Source of the DNA: Dielma sp000508965
GTDB lineage: Bacteria > Bacillota_I > Bacilli_A > Erysipelotrichales > Erysipelotrichaceae
NCBI GenBank assembly: GCA_000508965.1
Contig: BAHV02000010.1
Coordinates: forward strand, 558,001 to 622,000
Length of the DNA stretch: 64,000 nt
Reading direction: 5' to 3'
Shown one piece after another: positions 16,053 to 24,218 of the stretch. Under the pieces are notes generated by a model. The model was given only the letters and a program-made list of their open reading frames with translations. It made no database searches and was not told the origin of the DNA. The first letter of the stretch is position 1. Each line of letters starts with the position of its first letter. A program made the position numbers and the translations under genes.

Positions 16053-16529
16053 ATGAAACGTACGATCTGTTTTGATGGACCGATTTACGATCATCTGCAA
16101 TATGCTAAGGATGAAAATTCAGTGGAATGTCAGCGTATTAAAAAGGTACTGACGGATAAAATTGATACTTTGATCAAAGAGGGAGAATGTGTGTTTATGA
16201 GCGGTGTGCGGCGGGGAATAGAGATGTGGACTGCTGAAATCGTACTTGAAAAGATGGAACTGTATCCCAATGTAAGTCTGATCTGTGTCTGTCCTTATGA
16301 GGAACAGCCAACCTATTGGAATGAAAATCACCGTGAGCGTTATTTTACGATTCATCAGCTTTGTACCAAACTGGTAATGCTTAATCGGCATTATGAGAAT
16401 GATATCTATCAGAAACTGGATAATTATCTTCTGGAGCATTGTGATACCATTGTTACGCTGAACAGTGAAGAATCAAGACTGGCAAGAAAAGCGGCGCAAA
16501 TGAATAAGCTTGTTTTAAGCATCGACTAA
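16053..16529 (+). CDS. SLOG/YpsA-like (DUF1273-type) protein
   Basis: The start is ATG 16053 behind AAAGGAGACA, giving 158 residues. The Rossmann-like layout shows FMSGVRRGIEMWTAEIVLE, the GxxxG-D/E-like nucleotide-binding loop of SLOG proteins. A central SLICVCPYEEQPTYWNENHRERY strand-loop and a terminal DTIVTLNSEESRLARKAAQ helix match YpsA-type members. The molecular role is unknown; SLOG domains bind nucleotides or related ligands. It stands alone with its own promoter and terminator. Confidence 0.65.
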   Translation: MKRTICFDGPIYDHLQYAKDENSVECQRIKKVLTDKIDTLIKEGECVFMSGVRRGIEMWTAEIVLEKMELYPNVSLICVCPYEEQPTYWNENHRERYFTIHQLCTKLVMLNRHYENDIYQKLDNYLLEHCDTIVTLNSEESRLARKAAQMNKLVLSID

Positions 16530-16532
16530 ATG

Positions 16533-16553
16533 AGGAGGTTCAGCCTCCTTTTA
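16533..16553 (+). terminator. short terminator after the SLOG-like gene
   Basis: AGGAGG and CCTCCT arms enclose five bases and are followed by TTTTA. The AGGAGG is part of the hairpin and does not precede a gene. Confidence 0.7.
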
Positions 16554-16608
16554 TCTTGCTTGTTGCTGTTTTCAGTGCTACTATAAGAGAAAATGGGAGG
16601 TGTTTTCC

Positions 16609-17082
16609 ATGGATGCTTATGAAGCGGGACTGCAGAAGCTGTCTGCCTTATTTAGTCAGGATCGGACATTTGTTTTAGCGACAGTGAAGGGATCTAAGCC
16701 CTCTCAGCGGGTAGTGGATACTTATTATGATGAGGGTGTTTTCTGGATTGTCACCTATGCTCAATCAACTAAGGTAAAGGAATTAAGGATGAATCCGCAG
16801 GTATCTTTATGTAATTCATTTCATACATTCAGTGGCCGGGCTTATTATGCCGGGCATCCGCTTGATGAGCAAAACAAAGATATCCGCGCCAAGCTGATTC
16901 AAGTATTTGAGCCTTGGTATTTTGCGCATAATAATGAGGCTGATAAGGATATGTGTTATGTGCGGATTGCATTATCAGAAGGTTTTTTTCATACTGATGG
17001 TCTCGGATATATCATGGATTTTGAAAAGCATGAAGCTAAAATTATTCCATTTACTCCGCAAATCAGTCTGTTACCGATTTAA
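16609..17082 (+). CDS. pyridoxamine 5'-phosphate oxidase-like flavin protein
   Basis: The start is ATG 16609, eight bases after GGGAGG, giving 157 residues. The split-barrel FMN-binding fold is suggested by FVLATVKGSKPSQRVV, FWIVTYAQSTKVKELRMNPQVSLC and the terminal HTDGLGYIMDFEKHEA segment. Such proteins bind FMN, F420 or heme; this short type is probably FMN-dependent with unknown substrate. An orphan CofE-like gene lies 15 kb away, but F420 use is not demonstrated. A broken small membrane gene follows after 12 bases. Confidence 0.78.
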   Translation: MDAYEAGLQKLSALFSQDRTFVLATVKGSKPSQRVVDTYYDEGVFWIVTYAQSTKVKELRMNPQVSLCNSFHTFSGRAYYAGHPLDEQNKDIRAKLIQVFEPWYFAHNNEADKDMCYVRIALSEGFFHTDGLGYIMDFEKHEAKIIPFTPQISLLPI

Positions 17083-17094
17083 GCAGGTGATGTA

Positions 17095-17415
17095 ATGCCG
17101 CTGATACAAAACATAGCGGGTTTAATCTTCGGGAAGCCTGCACTGCTGCTTTTAATTTATTGTATTTTTATGCTGTGTGAAAAAGGACCGATTTTTACTA
17201 ATCGATTTATATAGAGCAGTGAAGCTGAAAAGAAACCCTTCGATAAAAAGGCGGAATATCGTTTGACCAGCATCGTTTACGGCACTCCGGCTTTATTTTT
17301 CGCTTTGGAAATCATTGATGTATTTACATTCGATATGCGGGAGTTGATCGCGGCATTTTGCTTGCTTGGTCTGCTTTTTATCTATTTGATAATCAATGCG
17401 ATTAGGTCTCAATAA
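17095..17415 (+). pseudogene. small membrane protein gene interrupted by one in-frame TAG
   Basis: From ATG 17095 (GCAGGTG upstream) the frame runs for 106 codons to TAA at 17413 but has a TAG at 17212-17214, codon 40. Both halves look like one protein: membrane helix IFGKPALLLLIYCIFML, then after the stop a charged EAEKKPFDKKAEYRL segment and two more hydrophobic helices ending NAIRSQ. The pattern resembles small DUF3784-like membrane proteins. A single point mutation or sequencing error would explain it. Confidence 0.65.
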
Positions 17416-17444
17416 AGCGATAAGGATTGTTTAAAGCAATAATT

Positions 17445-17470
17445 AAGTTCGTTAACGAACTTTTTTTATT
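17445..17470 (+). terminator. terminator upstream of htpG
   Basis: The palindrome AAGTTCGTTAACGAACTT is followed by a long T tract. It isolates htpG from the preceding genes. Confidence 0.8.
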
Positions 17471-17476
17471 TTTTAC

Positions 17477-17504
17477 TTGAATTTTAACAGAGATGGATTA
17501 TAAT
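17477..17504 (+). promoter_or_regulatory. htpG promoter
   Basis: TTGAAT, a 16-base spacer and TATAAT. The predicted transcription start falls at the edge of the CIRCE element. Confidence 0.7.
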
Positions 17505-17508
17505 ATCA

Positions 17509-17535
17509 TTAGCACTTAAATATGATGAGTGCTAA
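17509..17535 (+). promoter_or_regulatory. CIRCE operator (HrcA binding site)
   Basis: TTAGCACTT, nine bases, then GAGTGCTAA: a match to the CIRCE consensus with a single mismatch in the left arm. It sits between the -10 and the ribosome site of htpG, so HrcA repression of htpG is predicted. Confidence 0.93.
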
Positions 17536-17548
17536 CGGAGGGATCAAC

Positions 17549-19465
17549 ATGAGCAAAAAGAAAGCATTTAAAGCTGAGTCAAAACGATTACTTGATCTGA
17601 TGATCAATTCTATTTATACGCATAAGGAAATCTTTTTAAGAGAATTGATTTCTAATGCCAGTGATGCGATCGATAAGTATTATTATTTATCATTGAGTGA
17701 TGAGAATATTACGGCAGATCGTTCAGCGCTGAAAATTCAGCTGTCAGTGGATAAAGAACACCGTACTCTTACTATCAGTGATAATGGTATTGGTATGAAC
17801 AAGGATGAGCTTGAAGAAAACTTAGGAACGATTGCCAAGAGCGGTTCTTTAGCCTTTAAGGAAAAAATGGAGGCTGAAGAAAAGAACGATGAGGCTGTTG
17901 ATATCATCGGACAATTTGGAGTCGGTTTCTATTCTGCCTTTATGGTTGCCAGCAATGTTGTTGTGGAAAGCCGTAAAGCCAAAGAAGAAGAGGCATACCG
18001 CTGGGAAAGCAATGCTGTTGATGGGTATACAATCGATAAATGTGAAAAAGCAGAGCATGGAACAACCATTACTTTAGTGTTAAAGGAAGATAGTGAAGAT
18101 GAAAAATATTCACAGTATCTTGAAACCTATGAGATTGAAAATCTGATTAAGAAATATTCTGACTATATCCGTTATCCGATTACAATGTTTGTATCACATG
18201 AAGAACCAAAAGAAGAAGGCAGCGAAGAAATGCAGCTGGTTGTCGAAGAAAAGACTTTGAATTCTATGGTGCCTTTATGGAAAAGAAATAAATCAGAGAT
18301 TACAGAAGAAGAATACAATGAATTCTATAAGAATAAATTTAATGATTACATGGATCCTCAGAAGGTGATTCATTCGCATGTGGAAGGCAGTGTAAATTTT
18401 GATACCTTACTGTTTATTCCATCAAAGGCTCCTTATAACTATTACAGCAATGAGTATGAGAAGGGGCTGCAGCTGTATTCACGCGGTGTCTTTATCATGG
18501 ATAAGGCCAGTGAACTGATACCGGAATATTTCCGCTTTATGCGCGGTCTGGTAGATTCACAGGATCTGAGCTTGAATATCAGCCGTGAAATGCTTCAGCA
18601 TGACCGTCAGTTGAAAGCTATCGCTTCTAAGATTGAAAAGAAAATTAAATCTGAATTAGTGAATATGCTGAAGAATGATCGTGAGGAGTATGAAAAATTC
18701 TGGAAGAATTTTGGCTTGCAGATTAAATTTGGTATTTATAATGATTATGGCATGCATAAGGAGATGCTGCAGGATCTGCTGATGTTCACATCTTCCCATG
18801 AAATGAAGCTGACAACGCTTGATGAATATGTGAGCCGTATGAAAGAAGGACAGGATGTCATCTATTATGTAGCCGGTGATAATCTTGATAAATTGGATAA
18901 ACTGCCAAGTGCTGAACTGGTAAAGGATAAGGGATATGAAATCCTTTATCTGACAGATAATGTCGATGAATTTGCTCTTCAGGTAATGATGAATTATCAG
19001 GAGAAGAATTTCAAAAATATTGCTCAAGGTGATTTGAATCTTGAAAGTGAAGAAGAAAAGAAGGAAATTGAGGAAAAGGCAGAAGAAAATAAAGACATGC
19101 TGTCTGATCTGAAGGAAACATTAAAGGATAAAGTCAGTGATGTCGTTATTTCAACACGCTTAAAGAGTCATCCGGTATGTCTGAGTGCCGGTGAGGGTAT
19201 GAGCTTTGAAATGGAGAAGGTATTGTCACAGATGCCTGAAGGGAATCCATATGGTATGAAGGCAACCCGTATTTTGGAAATCAACCCGAATCATCCGATC
19301 TTTGAAGCTTTACAGAAGCTGTATGGTCGCGATAAGGATAAGGTTAAGGATTATGCTGATCTGCTTTATGATCAGGCATTATTAATTGAAGGCTTTGATT
19401 TGGATGATCCGATCAGTTTCTCAAATAAGATTTGTAATTTGATGGTTGATGCAAGTAAAGAATAA
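17549..19465 (+). CDS. htpG: chaperone HtpG (Hsp90)
   Basis: The start is ATG 17549 after CGGAGGG, giving 638 residues. The GHKL ATPase domain shows LRELISNASDAIDK, DNGIGM, GTIAKSGS and IGQFGVGFYSAFM. The middle domain has the SRGVFIMD and SLNISREMLQHDR segments, and the C-terminal dimerisation domain ends with VDASKE. It is an ATP-driven chaperone for client proteins under stress. Control by CIRCE is notable because htpG in Bacillus subtilis is regulated outside the HrcA class. Confidence 0.97.
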   Translation: MSKKKAFKAESKRLLDLMINSIYTHKEIFLRELISNASDAIDKYYYLSLSDENITADRSALKIQLSVDKEHRTLTISDNGIGMNKDELEENLGTIAKSGSLAFKEKMEAEEKNDEAVDIIGQFGVGFYSAFMVASNVVVESRKAKEEEAYRWESNAVDGYTIDKCEKAEHGTTITLVLKEDSEDEKYSQYLETYEIENLIKKYSDYIRYPITMFVSHEEPKEEGSEEMQLVVEEKTLNSMVPLWKRNKSEITEEEYNEFYKNKFNDYMDPQKVIHSHVEGSVNFDTLLFIPSKAPYNYYSNEYEKGLQLYSRGVFIMDKASELIPEYFRFMRGLVDSQDLSLNISREMLQHDRQLKAIASKIEKKIKSELVNMLKNDREEYEKFWKNFGLQIKFGIYNDYGMHKEMLQDLLMFTSSHEMKLTTLDEYVSRMKEGQDVIYYVAGDNLDKLDKLPSAELVKDKGYEILYLTDNVDEFALQVMMNYQEKNFKNIAQGDLNLESEEEKKEIEEKAEENKDMLSDLKETLKDKVSDVVISTRLKSHPVCLSAGEGMSFEMEKVLSQMPEGNPYGMKATRILEINPNHPIFEALQKLYGRDKDKVKDYADLLYDQALLIEGFDLDDPISFSNKICNLMVDASKE

Positions 19466-19487
19466 GAGTGGACAGCCACTCTTTTTC
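19465..19487 (+). terminator. htpG terminator
   Basis: AGAGTGG and CCACTCT arms separated by four bases, then T5. It overlaps the htpG stop codon. Confidence 0.8.
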
Positions 19488-19510
19488 GCTATTATTAAAG
19501 GAGTGCCGGG

Positions 19511-19552
19511 ATGGAAAAATTTATAACCCAAGGCATAAGAAGCCGCTTATGA
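19511..19552 (+). CDS. 13-codon reading frame coupled to the RpiR gene (leader ORF or frameshifted N-terminus)
   Basis: An AAAGGAG ribosome site seven bases upstream introduces ATG 19511. The frame encodes MEKFITQGIRSRL and ends in TGA at 19550-19552, which overlaps the ATG of the RpiR gene as ATGA. Either it is a leader peptide whose translation feeds the RpiR start, which has no good ribosome site of its own, or it is the original N-terminus separated by a one-base indel. Confidence 0.45.
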   Translation: MEKFITQGIRSRL

Positions 19553-20337
19553 ATAATGCTTATATTCGTCTGCTGGTTTTCTTATATACAGCTGAAAAAT
19601 CCTCTGTGGATTATGAGATTGCCGTTGTTTTGATGAAGGAATATAAACGCTTTCCCGATATACTGATCGAAGATATCGCAAAGCAGGCTTGTACGACGCC
19701 ATCTGCGGTTACTAAATTCTGTCATAAATTAAATTATAAAAGCTTTAAGGAACTGCGGAATGATTGTATTTGTGATGAACAGCTTCAGGTTATACCCAAA
19801 CAGCTTGAACTCGCCCAAACCAGCTATAAGCAGGCATGTTTGTCTTATTTAGAACAGGAACAGCATAATCTGGCCTTTTATATGCAGTACCATGATGAAG
19901 CGATGATTCAAAAAGCAGCTTCATTCATGCATACAGGGATGGAAATTGGTATCTGTTATGCCCCTTATAGCTATACCTGTGTGCATGTGATGCGCAATTA
20001 TATGGAGCCGTTTCATATTCAGGTACAGGGTGTGCCAAGAGATCTTGAAGAGGATTTTATGGCGTATCGCTTAAAGTCATCGACTTTGATTTGGCTTATC
20101 AGCTTGCAGGGAACATGGATCAAAGAGCATTGGAACTGGCTGATCAAGCTGAAGGGTGAAGGAAAAACGTTTTTAATCATTACTGCTACCTATGAAGAAA
20201 CATTCAAAGAGCTGACACCCTATATTTTTCCTTTTCAATTTAAGGATACAATTCTGGATACAGCCGCTCAGATTTCTTGTCTTTTCGTGAAGCTTGCGTT
20301 TGCCTATGCAAATTTTCCAAAATTGGAAAAAAGCTGA
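19549..20337 (+). CDS. MurR/RpiR family transcriptional regulator
   Basis: From ATG 19549 the product has 262 residues. The frame is open further upstream to a GTG at 19468, but that lies inside the htpG terminator. The N-terminal HTH shows DIAKQACTTPSAVTKFCHKLNYKSFKELRND, written here only to locate residues about 45-75. The rest resembles a weak SIS-like sugar-isomerase domain (MEIGICYAPYSYTC, LIWLISLQGTW). RpiR proteins sense phosphosugars. It lies 53 bases before the DUF7916-like gene, which it may control. Confidence 0.75.
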   Translation: MNNAYIRLLVFLYTAEKSSVDYEIAVVLMKEYKRFPDILIEDIAKQACTTPSAVTKFCHKLNYKSFKELRNDCICDEQLQVIPKQLELAQTSYKQACLSYLEQEQHNLAFYMQYHDEAMIQKAASFMHTGMEIGICYAPYSYTCVHVMRNYMEPFHIQVQGVPRDLEEDFMAYRLKSSTLIWLISLQGTWIKEHWNWLIKLKGEGKTFLIITATYEETFKELTPYIFPFQFKDTILDTAAQISCLFVKLAFAYANFPKLEKS

Positions 20338-20390
20338 TCAGCGTTTATCAGAGGCACCTGTTATACTGAAGATGTAAACAGGAGGTAAAG

Positions 20391-21308
20391 ATGATGAAAC
20401 GTTTTTTGGATTGTAATTTTTCTGATATGGAAGTAATGAATAAAAAAGAATTGCTTGAATCTTTAGAGGCAAGTGAAGGCCGTGTGTTGATTGCAGAATG
20501 TTCATTGTGTCATGACAGCTTGCTGCCACCGATAAGTAATGCGGAAATCAGTGCGGCTTTTGGTGCGGATATCCTTTTATTGAATATGTTTGATGTGAAT
20601 CATCCGCATATTGACGGTATCCAAGGGGCAGGGGACAGTGATGTTATTCGTGAATTAAAAAGACTGACCGGCAGATTGATTGGCGTTAATCTGGAACCCG
20701 TTGATCCAAGCGCAGAGACAATGGGGCAAATTGAAGCGATTTGTGAAGGCCGGCAGGCCAGTGCGGATACCGCGTTAAAAGCAAAAGCGCTGGGCATTGA
20801 TTTTATCTTGCTGACCGGCAATCCGGGCACGGGTGTCAGCAATCAGACAATCATTGAGACTCTGAAAATGATGAAGAAAGCAGTTGGTGATGATGTTGTA
20901 TTGATGGCTGGTAAGATGCATGCCGCTGGTTCAAAGAGCGAAGCCGGCGAAAACATCATAACAAAGGATACGATTCGTGCGTTTGTCGAAGCGGGGGCGG
21001 ATGTTATTTTGATTCCGGCGCCGGGAACAGTACCGGGAATTACATTAAATTATGTAAAGGATATGATTGCTTACGCTCATTCTTTAGATGCCTTAACACT
21101 GACATCGATTGGCACCTCTCAGGAAGGTGCTGAGGAAGCTACGATCCGTGATATTGCTTTGATGTGCAAGATGTGCGGTACTGATCTTCATCATGTAGGT
21201 GACGCGGGTTTTGCGCCGGTTGTACCGGAAAGTATTATGGCATACAGCATTGCCATCAGAGGCAGGCGCCATACGTATGCCCGAATGGCAAGATCGATTA
21301 ATCGATAA
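20391..21308 (+). CDS. DUF7916-like TIM-barrel protein
   Basis: This 305-residue protein has strong internal barrel-like strands: GADILLLNMFDV, IGVNLEPVD, IDFILLTGNPGTGVSN, VVLMAGKMHAAGS, GADVILIPAPGTVPG and LTLTSIGTSQEGAEE. It begins MKRFLDCNFSDM. I recognise it as the family often mislabelled haloacid dehalogenase-like hydrolase; the haloacid dehalogenase motif is absent. The glycine-rich strand ends suggest a phosphosugar or phosphonate ligand. The function is unknown. AGGAGG at 20380 supports a start at 20391 or 20394. It follows an RpiR regulator, suggesting sugar-related control. Confidence 0.65.
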   Translation: MMKRFLDCNFSDMEVMNKKELLESLEASEGRVLIAECSLCHDSLLPPISNAEISAAFGADILLLNMFDVNHPHIDGIQGAGDSDVIRELKRLTGRLIGVNLEPVDPSAETMGQIEAICEGRQASADTALKAKALGIDFILLTGNPGTGVSNQTIIETLKMMKKAVGDDVVLMAGKMHAAGSKSEAGENIITKDTIRAFVEAGADVILIPAPGTVPGITLNYVKDMIAYAHSLDALTLTSIGTSQEGAEEATIRDIALMCKMCGTDLHHVGDAGFAPVVPESIMAYSIAIRGRRHTYARMARSINR

Positions 21309-21398
21309 TGCAAGCAGGCTGTCAGATGGTTGTTATTGCAGAAAGTGACTAAAACTGTTAGAATGAATGTATATATCAGAGAATAAGAGAGGGTTATC

Positions 21399-22076
21399 AT
21401 GCAACAATATTTGATAGTTTTAGGGGTTTTCGCAATTATTTATTTAATTTATTATATTTGGAAAAAGAAAAAATCCAATGCTTTGATTGACGAACTTTAC
21501 AAGGTACTGCTGAATAATGATGAAAAACGGCTGAATGAAATCTGTGATTCAAGATTGGCCAAGTTCTTATTTACACCTTATCACCTATATTACTATAAGT
21601 TAAATTTCTATACGAAGAATGATAATGAAAAGAAAGCAACGGAAATTTTAAAGACTTTGCTGCCTTTGAAGATTCGTGATAAAGAAAAGCTGTCTTTCTT
21701 AAATCTTACTTTTCCGTATTTCTTAGGCAAGGAAAATAAGAAAATGTGTGAAGAAATCGCACCGCTGATTAAGACTTTATCTGCCAAGGATAAAAATGCA
21801 GAGCTGATCAGCAGTGAAGTTGATTTATTAATGGATATTTATATTCATCCTAACCGTGAACGAATTGCGGAACTGCGTGCTCTTGCCGATGAGAATGAGG
21901 GTGAGGTAAAGGCAATGTATCTTGAACGTCTGGCTATTCTATATACGATGCTTGATGAAATGGATAATGCGAAAGCGGCTTTTGATGAAGCAGTGCCATT
22001 GGCTGAAAATGCGGCTTATAAGACTAAGCTGGAATTACTGGCTGAGAAAATCGGTGAAAAGCAGCATCATAAATAA
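21399..22076 (+). CDS. membrane-anchored helical-repeat (TPR-like) protein
   Basis: This 225-residue protein has one N-terminal membrane helix (residues 3-20, LIVLGVFAIIYLIYYIW) followed by KKKK, so the body faces the cytoplasm. The rest is entirely helical with TPR-like pairs, clearest near 175-215 (YLERLAILYTMLDEMDNAKAAFDEA). No enzyme motif is visible. It is probably a scaffold at the membrane. It has its own ribosome site (AGAGAGGG) and a downstream terminator. Confidence 0.6.
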   Translation: MQQYLIVLGVFAIIYLIYYIWKKKKSNALIDELYKVLLNNDEKRLNEICDSRLAKFLFTPYHLYYYKLNFYTKNDNEKKATEILKTLLPLKIRDKEKLSFLNLTFPYFLGKENKKMCEEIAPLIKTLSAKDKNAELISSEVDLLMDIYIHPNRERIAELRALADENEGEVKAMYLERLAILYTMLDEMDNAKAAFDEAVPLAENAAYKTKLELLAEKIGEKQHHK

Positions 22077-22082
22077 AATTTG

Positions 22083-22109
22083 CTCTGTCTGTTTCAGGCA
22101 GAGTTTTTA
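22083..22109 (+). terminator. terminator of the TPR-like gene
   Basis: CTCTGTCTG and CAGGCAGAG pair with one mismatch and are followed by T5. Confidence 0.75.
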
Positions 22110-22157
22110 ATTGGTTTGTAAGCAGCTTACATATTTATGAAAATTTACAGAAAATTA

Positions 22158-22186
22158 TTGACTTTTGTTTTCTTAAGCGTTACTAT
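22158..22186 (+). promoter_or_regulatory. promoter of the histidine operon
   Basis: TTGACT, a 17-base spacer and TACTAT, located just before the T-box leader. Confidence 0.75.
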
Positions 22187-22192
22187 TGAGTC

Positions 22193-22446
22193 AAGAAGAA
22201 ATGTTAAGACTGGAAAGAGTAGATCTGGGCGCAGTATAGAGAGCTTTCGTTTGGTGGAAGAAAGCCTGTTTAACAGTTTGAACACATCCACGAGCAGTCA
22301 GGGTGAATAAAGTAATCTTGAACGGGCCCCTGCATCCGTTATCATGCTAGAGTATGTTTGTACTTGAAGAGGTTGGCATTGTGAGATGTCAATAAAATAA
22401 GGTGGAACCACGAAGTCAGCTTTCGTCCTTAGGATGGAAGCTTTTT
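22193..22446 (+). promoter_or_regulatory. T-box riboswitch, predicted tRNA-His specific
   Basis: The leader begins with a stem I pattern (AGAGAGCTTTCG, GGTGGAAGAAAGC) and carries the T-box motif AAGGTGGAACCACG at 22399-22412. It ends in a terminator (AGCTTTCGTCC and GGATGGAAGCT, then T6). The specifier candidate CAC in TTGAACACATCC codes for His, matching the his genes downstream. Uncharged tRNA-His would stabilise the antiterminator. Confidence 0.92.
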
Positions 22447-22468
22447 TGTGTTTAAAGGAGGTATAAAG

Positions 22469-23578
22469 ATGCAATTCAGTATTCCGGAGGGAACCCGTGA
22501 TCTTCTGCAGCGCGAGTGCCGAGTTAAAAGGTTTATGCAGAATCGTATTGAAGAGGTATTCCAGCGTTGGGGATATGAGGAAATCATTACACCGGCTATT
22601 GAATATTATCAGACTTATCAGACTGGCTTCATGCTGCCCAAGGATGAGGAGATGTATAAGTTCTTTGATCAGCAGGGTCAGATTTTAACTTTAAGGATGG
22701 ATATGACGGTACCAATTGCAAGACTGGTCGCTGCCCGCTTCAAGGATCAGCAGCCGCCGTTTCGTTTTCGATATTGTGCAAATGTCTATAAGGTTAAGGA
22801 GCATTTAGCTGGTAAGCAGAATGAGGTAAGCGACTGCGGGATTGAACTGATTGGCATGAATCAGCAGGAAGGTGACTTAGAGGTGCTGTGCTGCGCGTGT
22901 GAGGTGATTGATCAGCTTTCATTGAAAGACAGTGTGCTTGAAATCGGCAACGTGAACTTCTTTCATCAAGCCTGTTTAGCCTATGGCATTGTGGATGATC
23001 AGCAGGCTTTAATGGCTGAATTGATTGACAAGAAGAATCTGCCGGCACTTCATGAACAAGTGTCTAAGCTGCAGTTGGATGAAGCGGGCAAGGCATTTTT
23101 TCTGCGGCTGCCATGGCTGTGTGGTAAAGCGGCTATCTTAGATGAGGCCTTGTCCTATTGTTTCAATGATGAATTGCGATCGATCGTGCTGGCTTTGAAA
23201 AAGCAGCATGCGGCGTTGACGCTGCTTAGTGATGCTGCAATTACTTATGATTTAAGTAAGGTGCCGCATCTGAATTATTACAGCGGTCTGATTTTTGAGG
23301 CTTATGCGCAAGGGGCTGGCAGTGCTGTGATCAGCGGCGGCCGTTATGATCATCTGATTGAGAAATTTGGCAAAGCGATGCCGGCAATTGGTTTTTCAAT
23401 TAAGCTGGATCAGCTGCTGCCGCTGATGCCTGATGTGAGCGTTAAAAAACATATTCTTGTATATCCGTTATGTAAGCAGGTTGAAGCGCTGAAACAGGCA
23501 GCACTCTTGCGACGGCAGGGAATTGTCGAACTGCGGGTCAGTGATCAGGCTGACATTGTATGGTTTGAGGAGGGATAG
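22469..23578 (+). CDS. hisZ: ATP phosphoribosyltransferase regulatory subunit HisZ
   Basis: The start is ATG 22469 after AAAGGAGGT, giving 369 residues. It is a class II histidyl-tRNA synthetase paralogue with no anticodon-binding domain. Motif 1 region IPEGTRDLL and ITPAIEYY, motif 2 PPFRFRYCANVYK, and SGGRYDHLIEKFGK near the end are visible. HisZ lacks aminoacylation activity and is needed for short HisG enzymes, as encoded next. It is the first gene behind the His T-box and ends one base before hisG. Confidence 0.95.
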   Translation: MQFSIPEGTRDLLQRECRVKRFMQNRIEEVFQRWGYEEIITPAIEYYQTYQTGFMLPKDEEMYKFFDQQGQILTLRMDMTVPIARLVAARFKDQQPPFRFRYCANVYKVKEHLAGKQNEVSDCGIELIGMNQQEGDLEVLCCACEVIDQLSLKDSVLEIGNVNFFHQACLAYGIVDDQQALMAELIDKKNLPALHEQVSKLQLDEAGKAFFLRLPWLCGKAAILDEALSYCFNDELRSIVLALKKQHAALTLLSDAAITYDLSKVPHLNYYSGLIFEAYAQGAGSAVISGGRYDHLIEKFGKAMPAIGFSIKLDQLLPLMPDVSVKKHILVYPLCKQVEALKQAALLRRQGIVELRVSDQADIVWFEEG

Positions 23579-23579
23579 A

Positions 23580-24218
23580 ATGAGTCTTTCAATTGCGTTA
23601 ACCAAGGGACGTTTAGAAAAACAGACCGTGGAAAGACTGGCAGCAGCCGGTTATGGAATCGATGCTTTAAAAGATAAGGGACGTCAATTGGTGTTTCAGG
23701 ATCAGGTTAAGGATATTCGCTATTTTCTGGTCAAAGCAAATGACTGCATCACCTATGTGAATCATGGTGTGGCAGATATAGGTGTTGTAGGCAAGGATAC
23801 CCTGCTAGAAAATATGAATGAAACTTATGAACTGCTGGATCTGAAGATGGGCTGGTGTAAATTTATTGTTGCGGGTTTAAAGGATAAGAACCCTTTAATG
23901 AAGTTTGGCCACATTAAGATTGGTACGAAATATCCCAACGTATGCCGTGAATATTTTCAAAAAAGAGGCATGGATGTAGAAATTATTAAGATTGACGGTT
24001 CAGTGGAACTGGCACCGATCTTAGGCTTATGTGATGGTATTGTTGATATTATGGAGACGGGTTCGACGCTCAAGGAAAATGGGCTGGTGGTTTTTGATAC
24101 CGTCTGTGATTTATCGGCAAGATTAATTGTGAATAAGGCCAGCTTTAAATTAAAACAGGCAGAAATTTCACAGCTTTTAGAAGATCTGAAGAAAGGAATG
24201 GAGGATGAATCATGTTAG
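23580..24218 (+). CDS. hisG: ATP phosphoribosyltransferase catalytic subunit HisG (short form)
   Basis: At 212 residues it is the short form that lacks the C-terminal regulatory domain and depends on HisZ. It starts MSLSIALTKGRLEK. The PRPP-binding segment is DGIVDIMETGSTLKENGL, and GVADIGVVGKDTL is the substrate loop. It catalyses the first step of histidine synthesis, ATP plus PRPP to phosphoribosyl-ATP. It has an AGGAGG site directly upstream and overlaps hisD by seven bases. Confidence 0.96.
   Translation: MSLSIALTKGRLEKQTVERLAAAGYGIDALKDKGRQLVFQDQVKDIRYFLVKANDCITYVNHGVADIGVVGKDTLLENMNETYELLDLKMGWCKFIVAGLKDKNPLMKFGHIKIGTKYPNVCREYFQKRGMDVEIIKIDGSVELAPILGLCDGIVDIMETGSTLKENGLVVFDTVCDLSARLIVNKASFKLKQAEISQLLEDLKKGMEDESC

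Noticed and set aside
16533..16549. AGGAGG at 16533 as a ribosome site for a small gene
   Set aside because: It is one arm of a terminator hairpin and no start codon follows at a proper distance.
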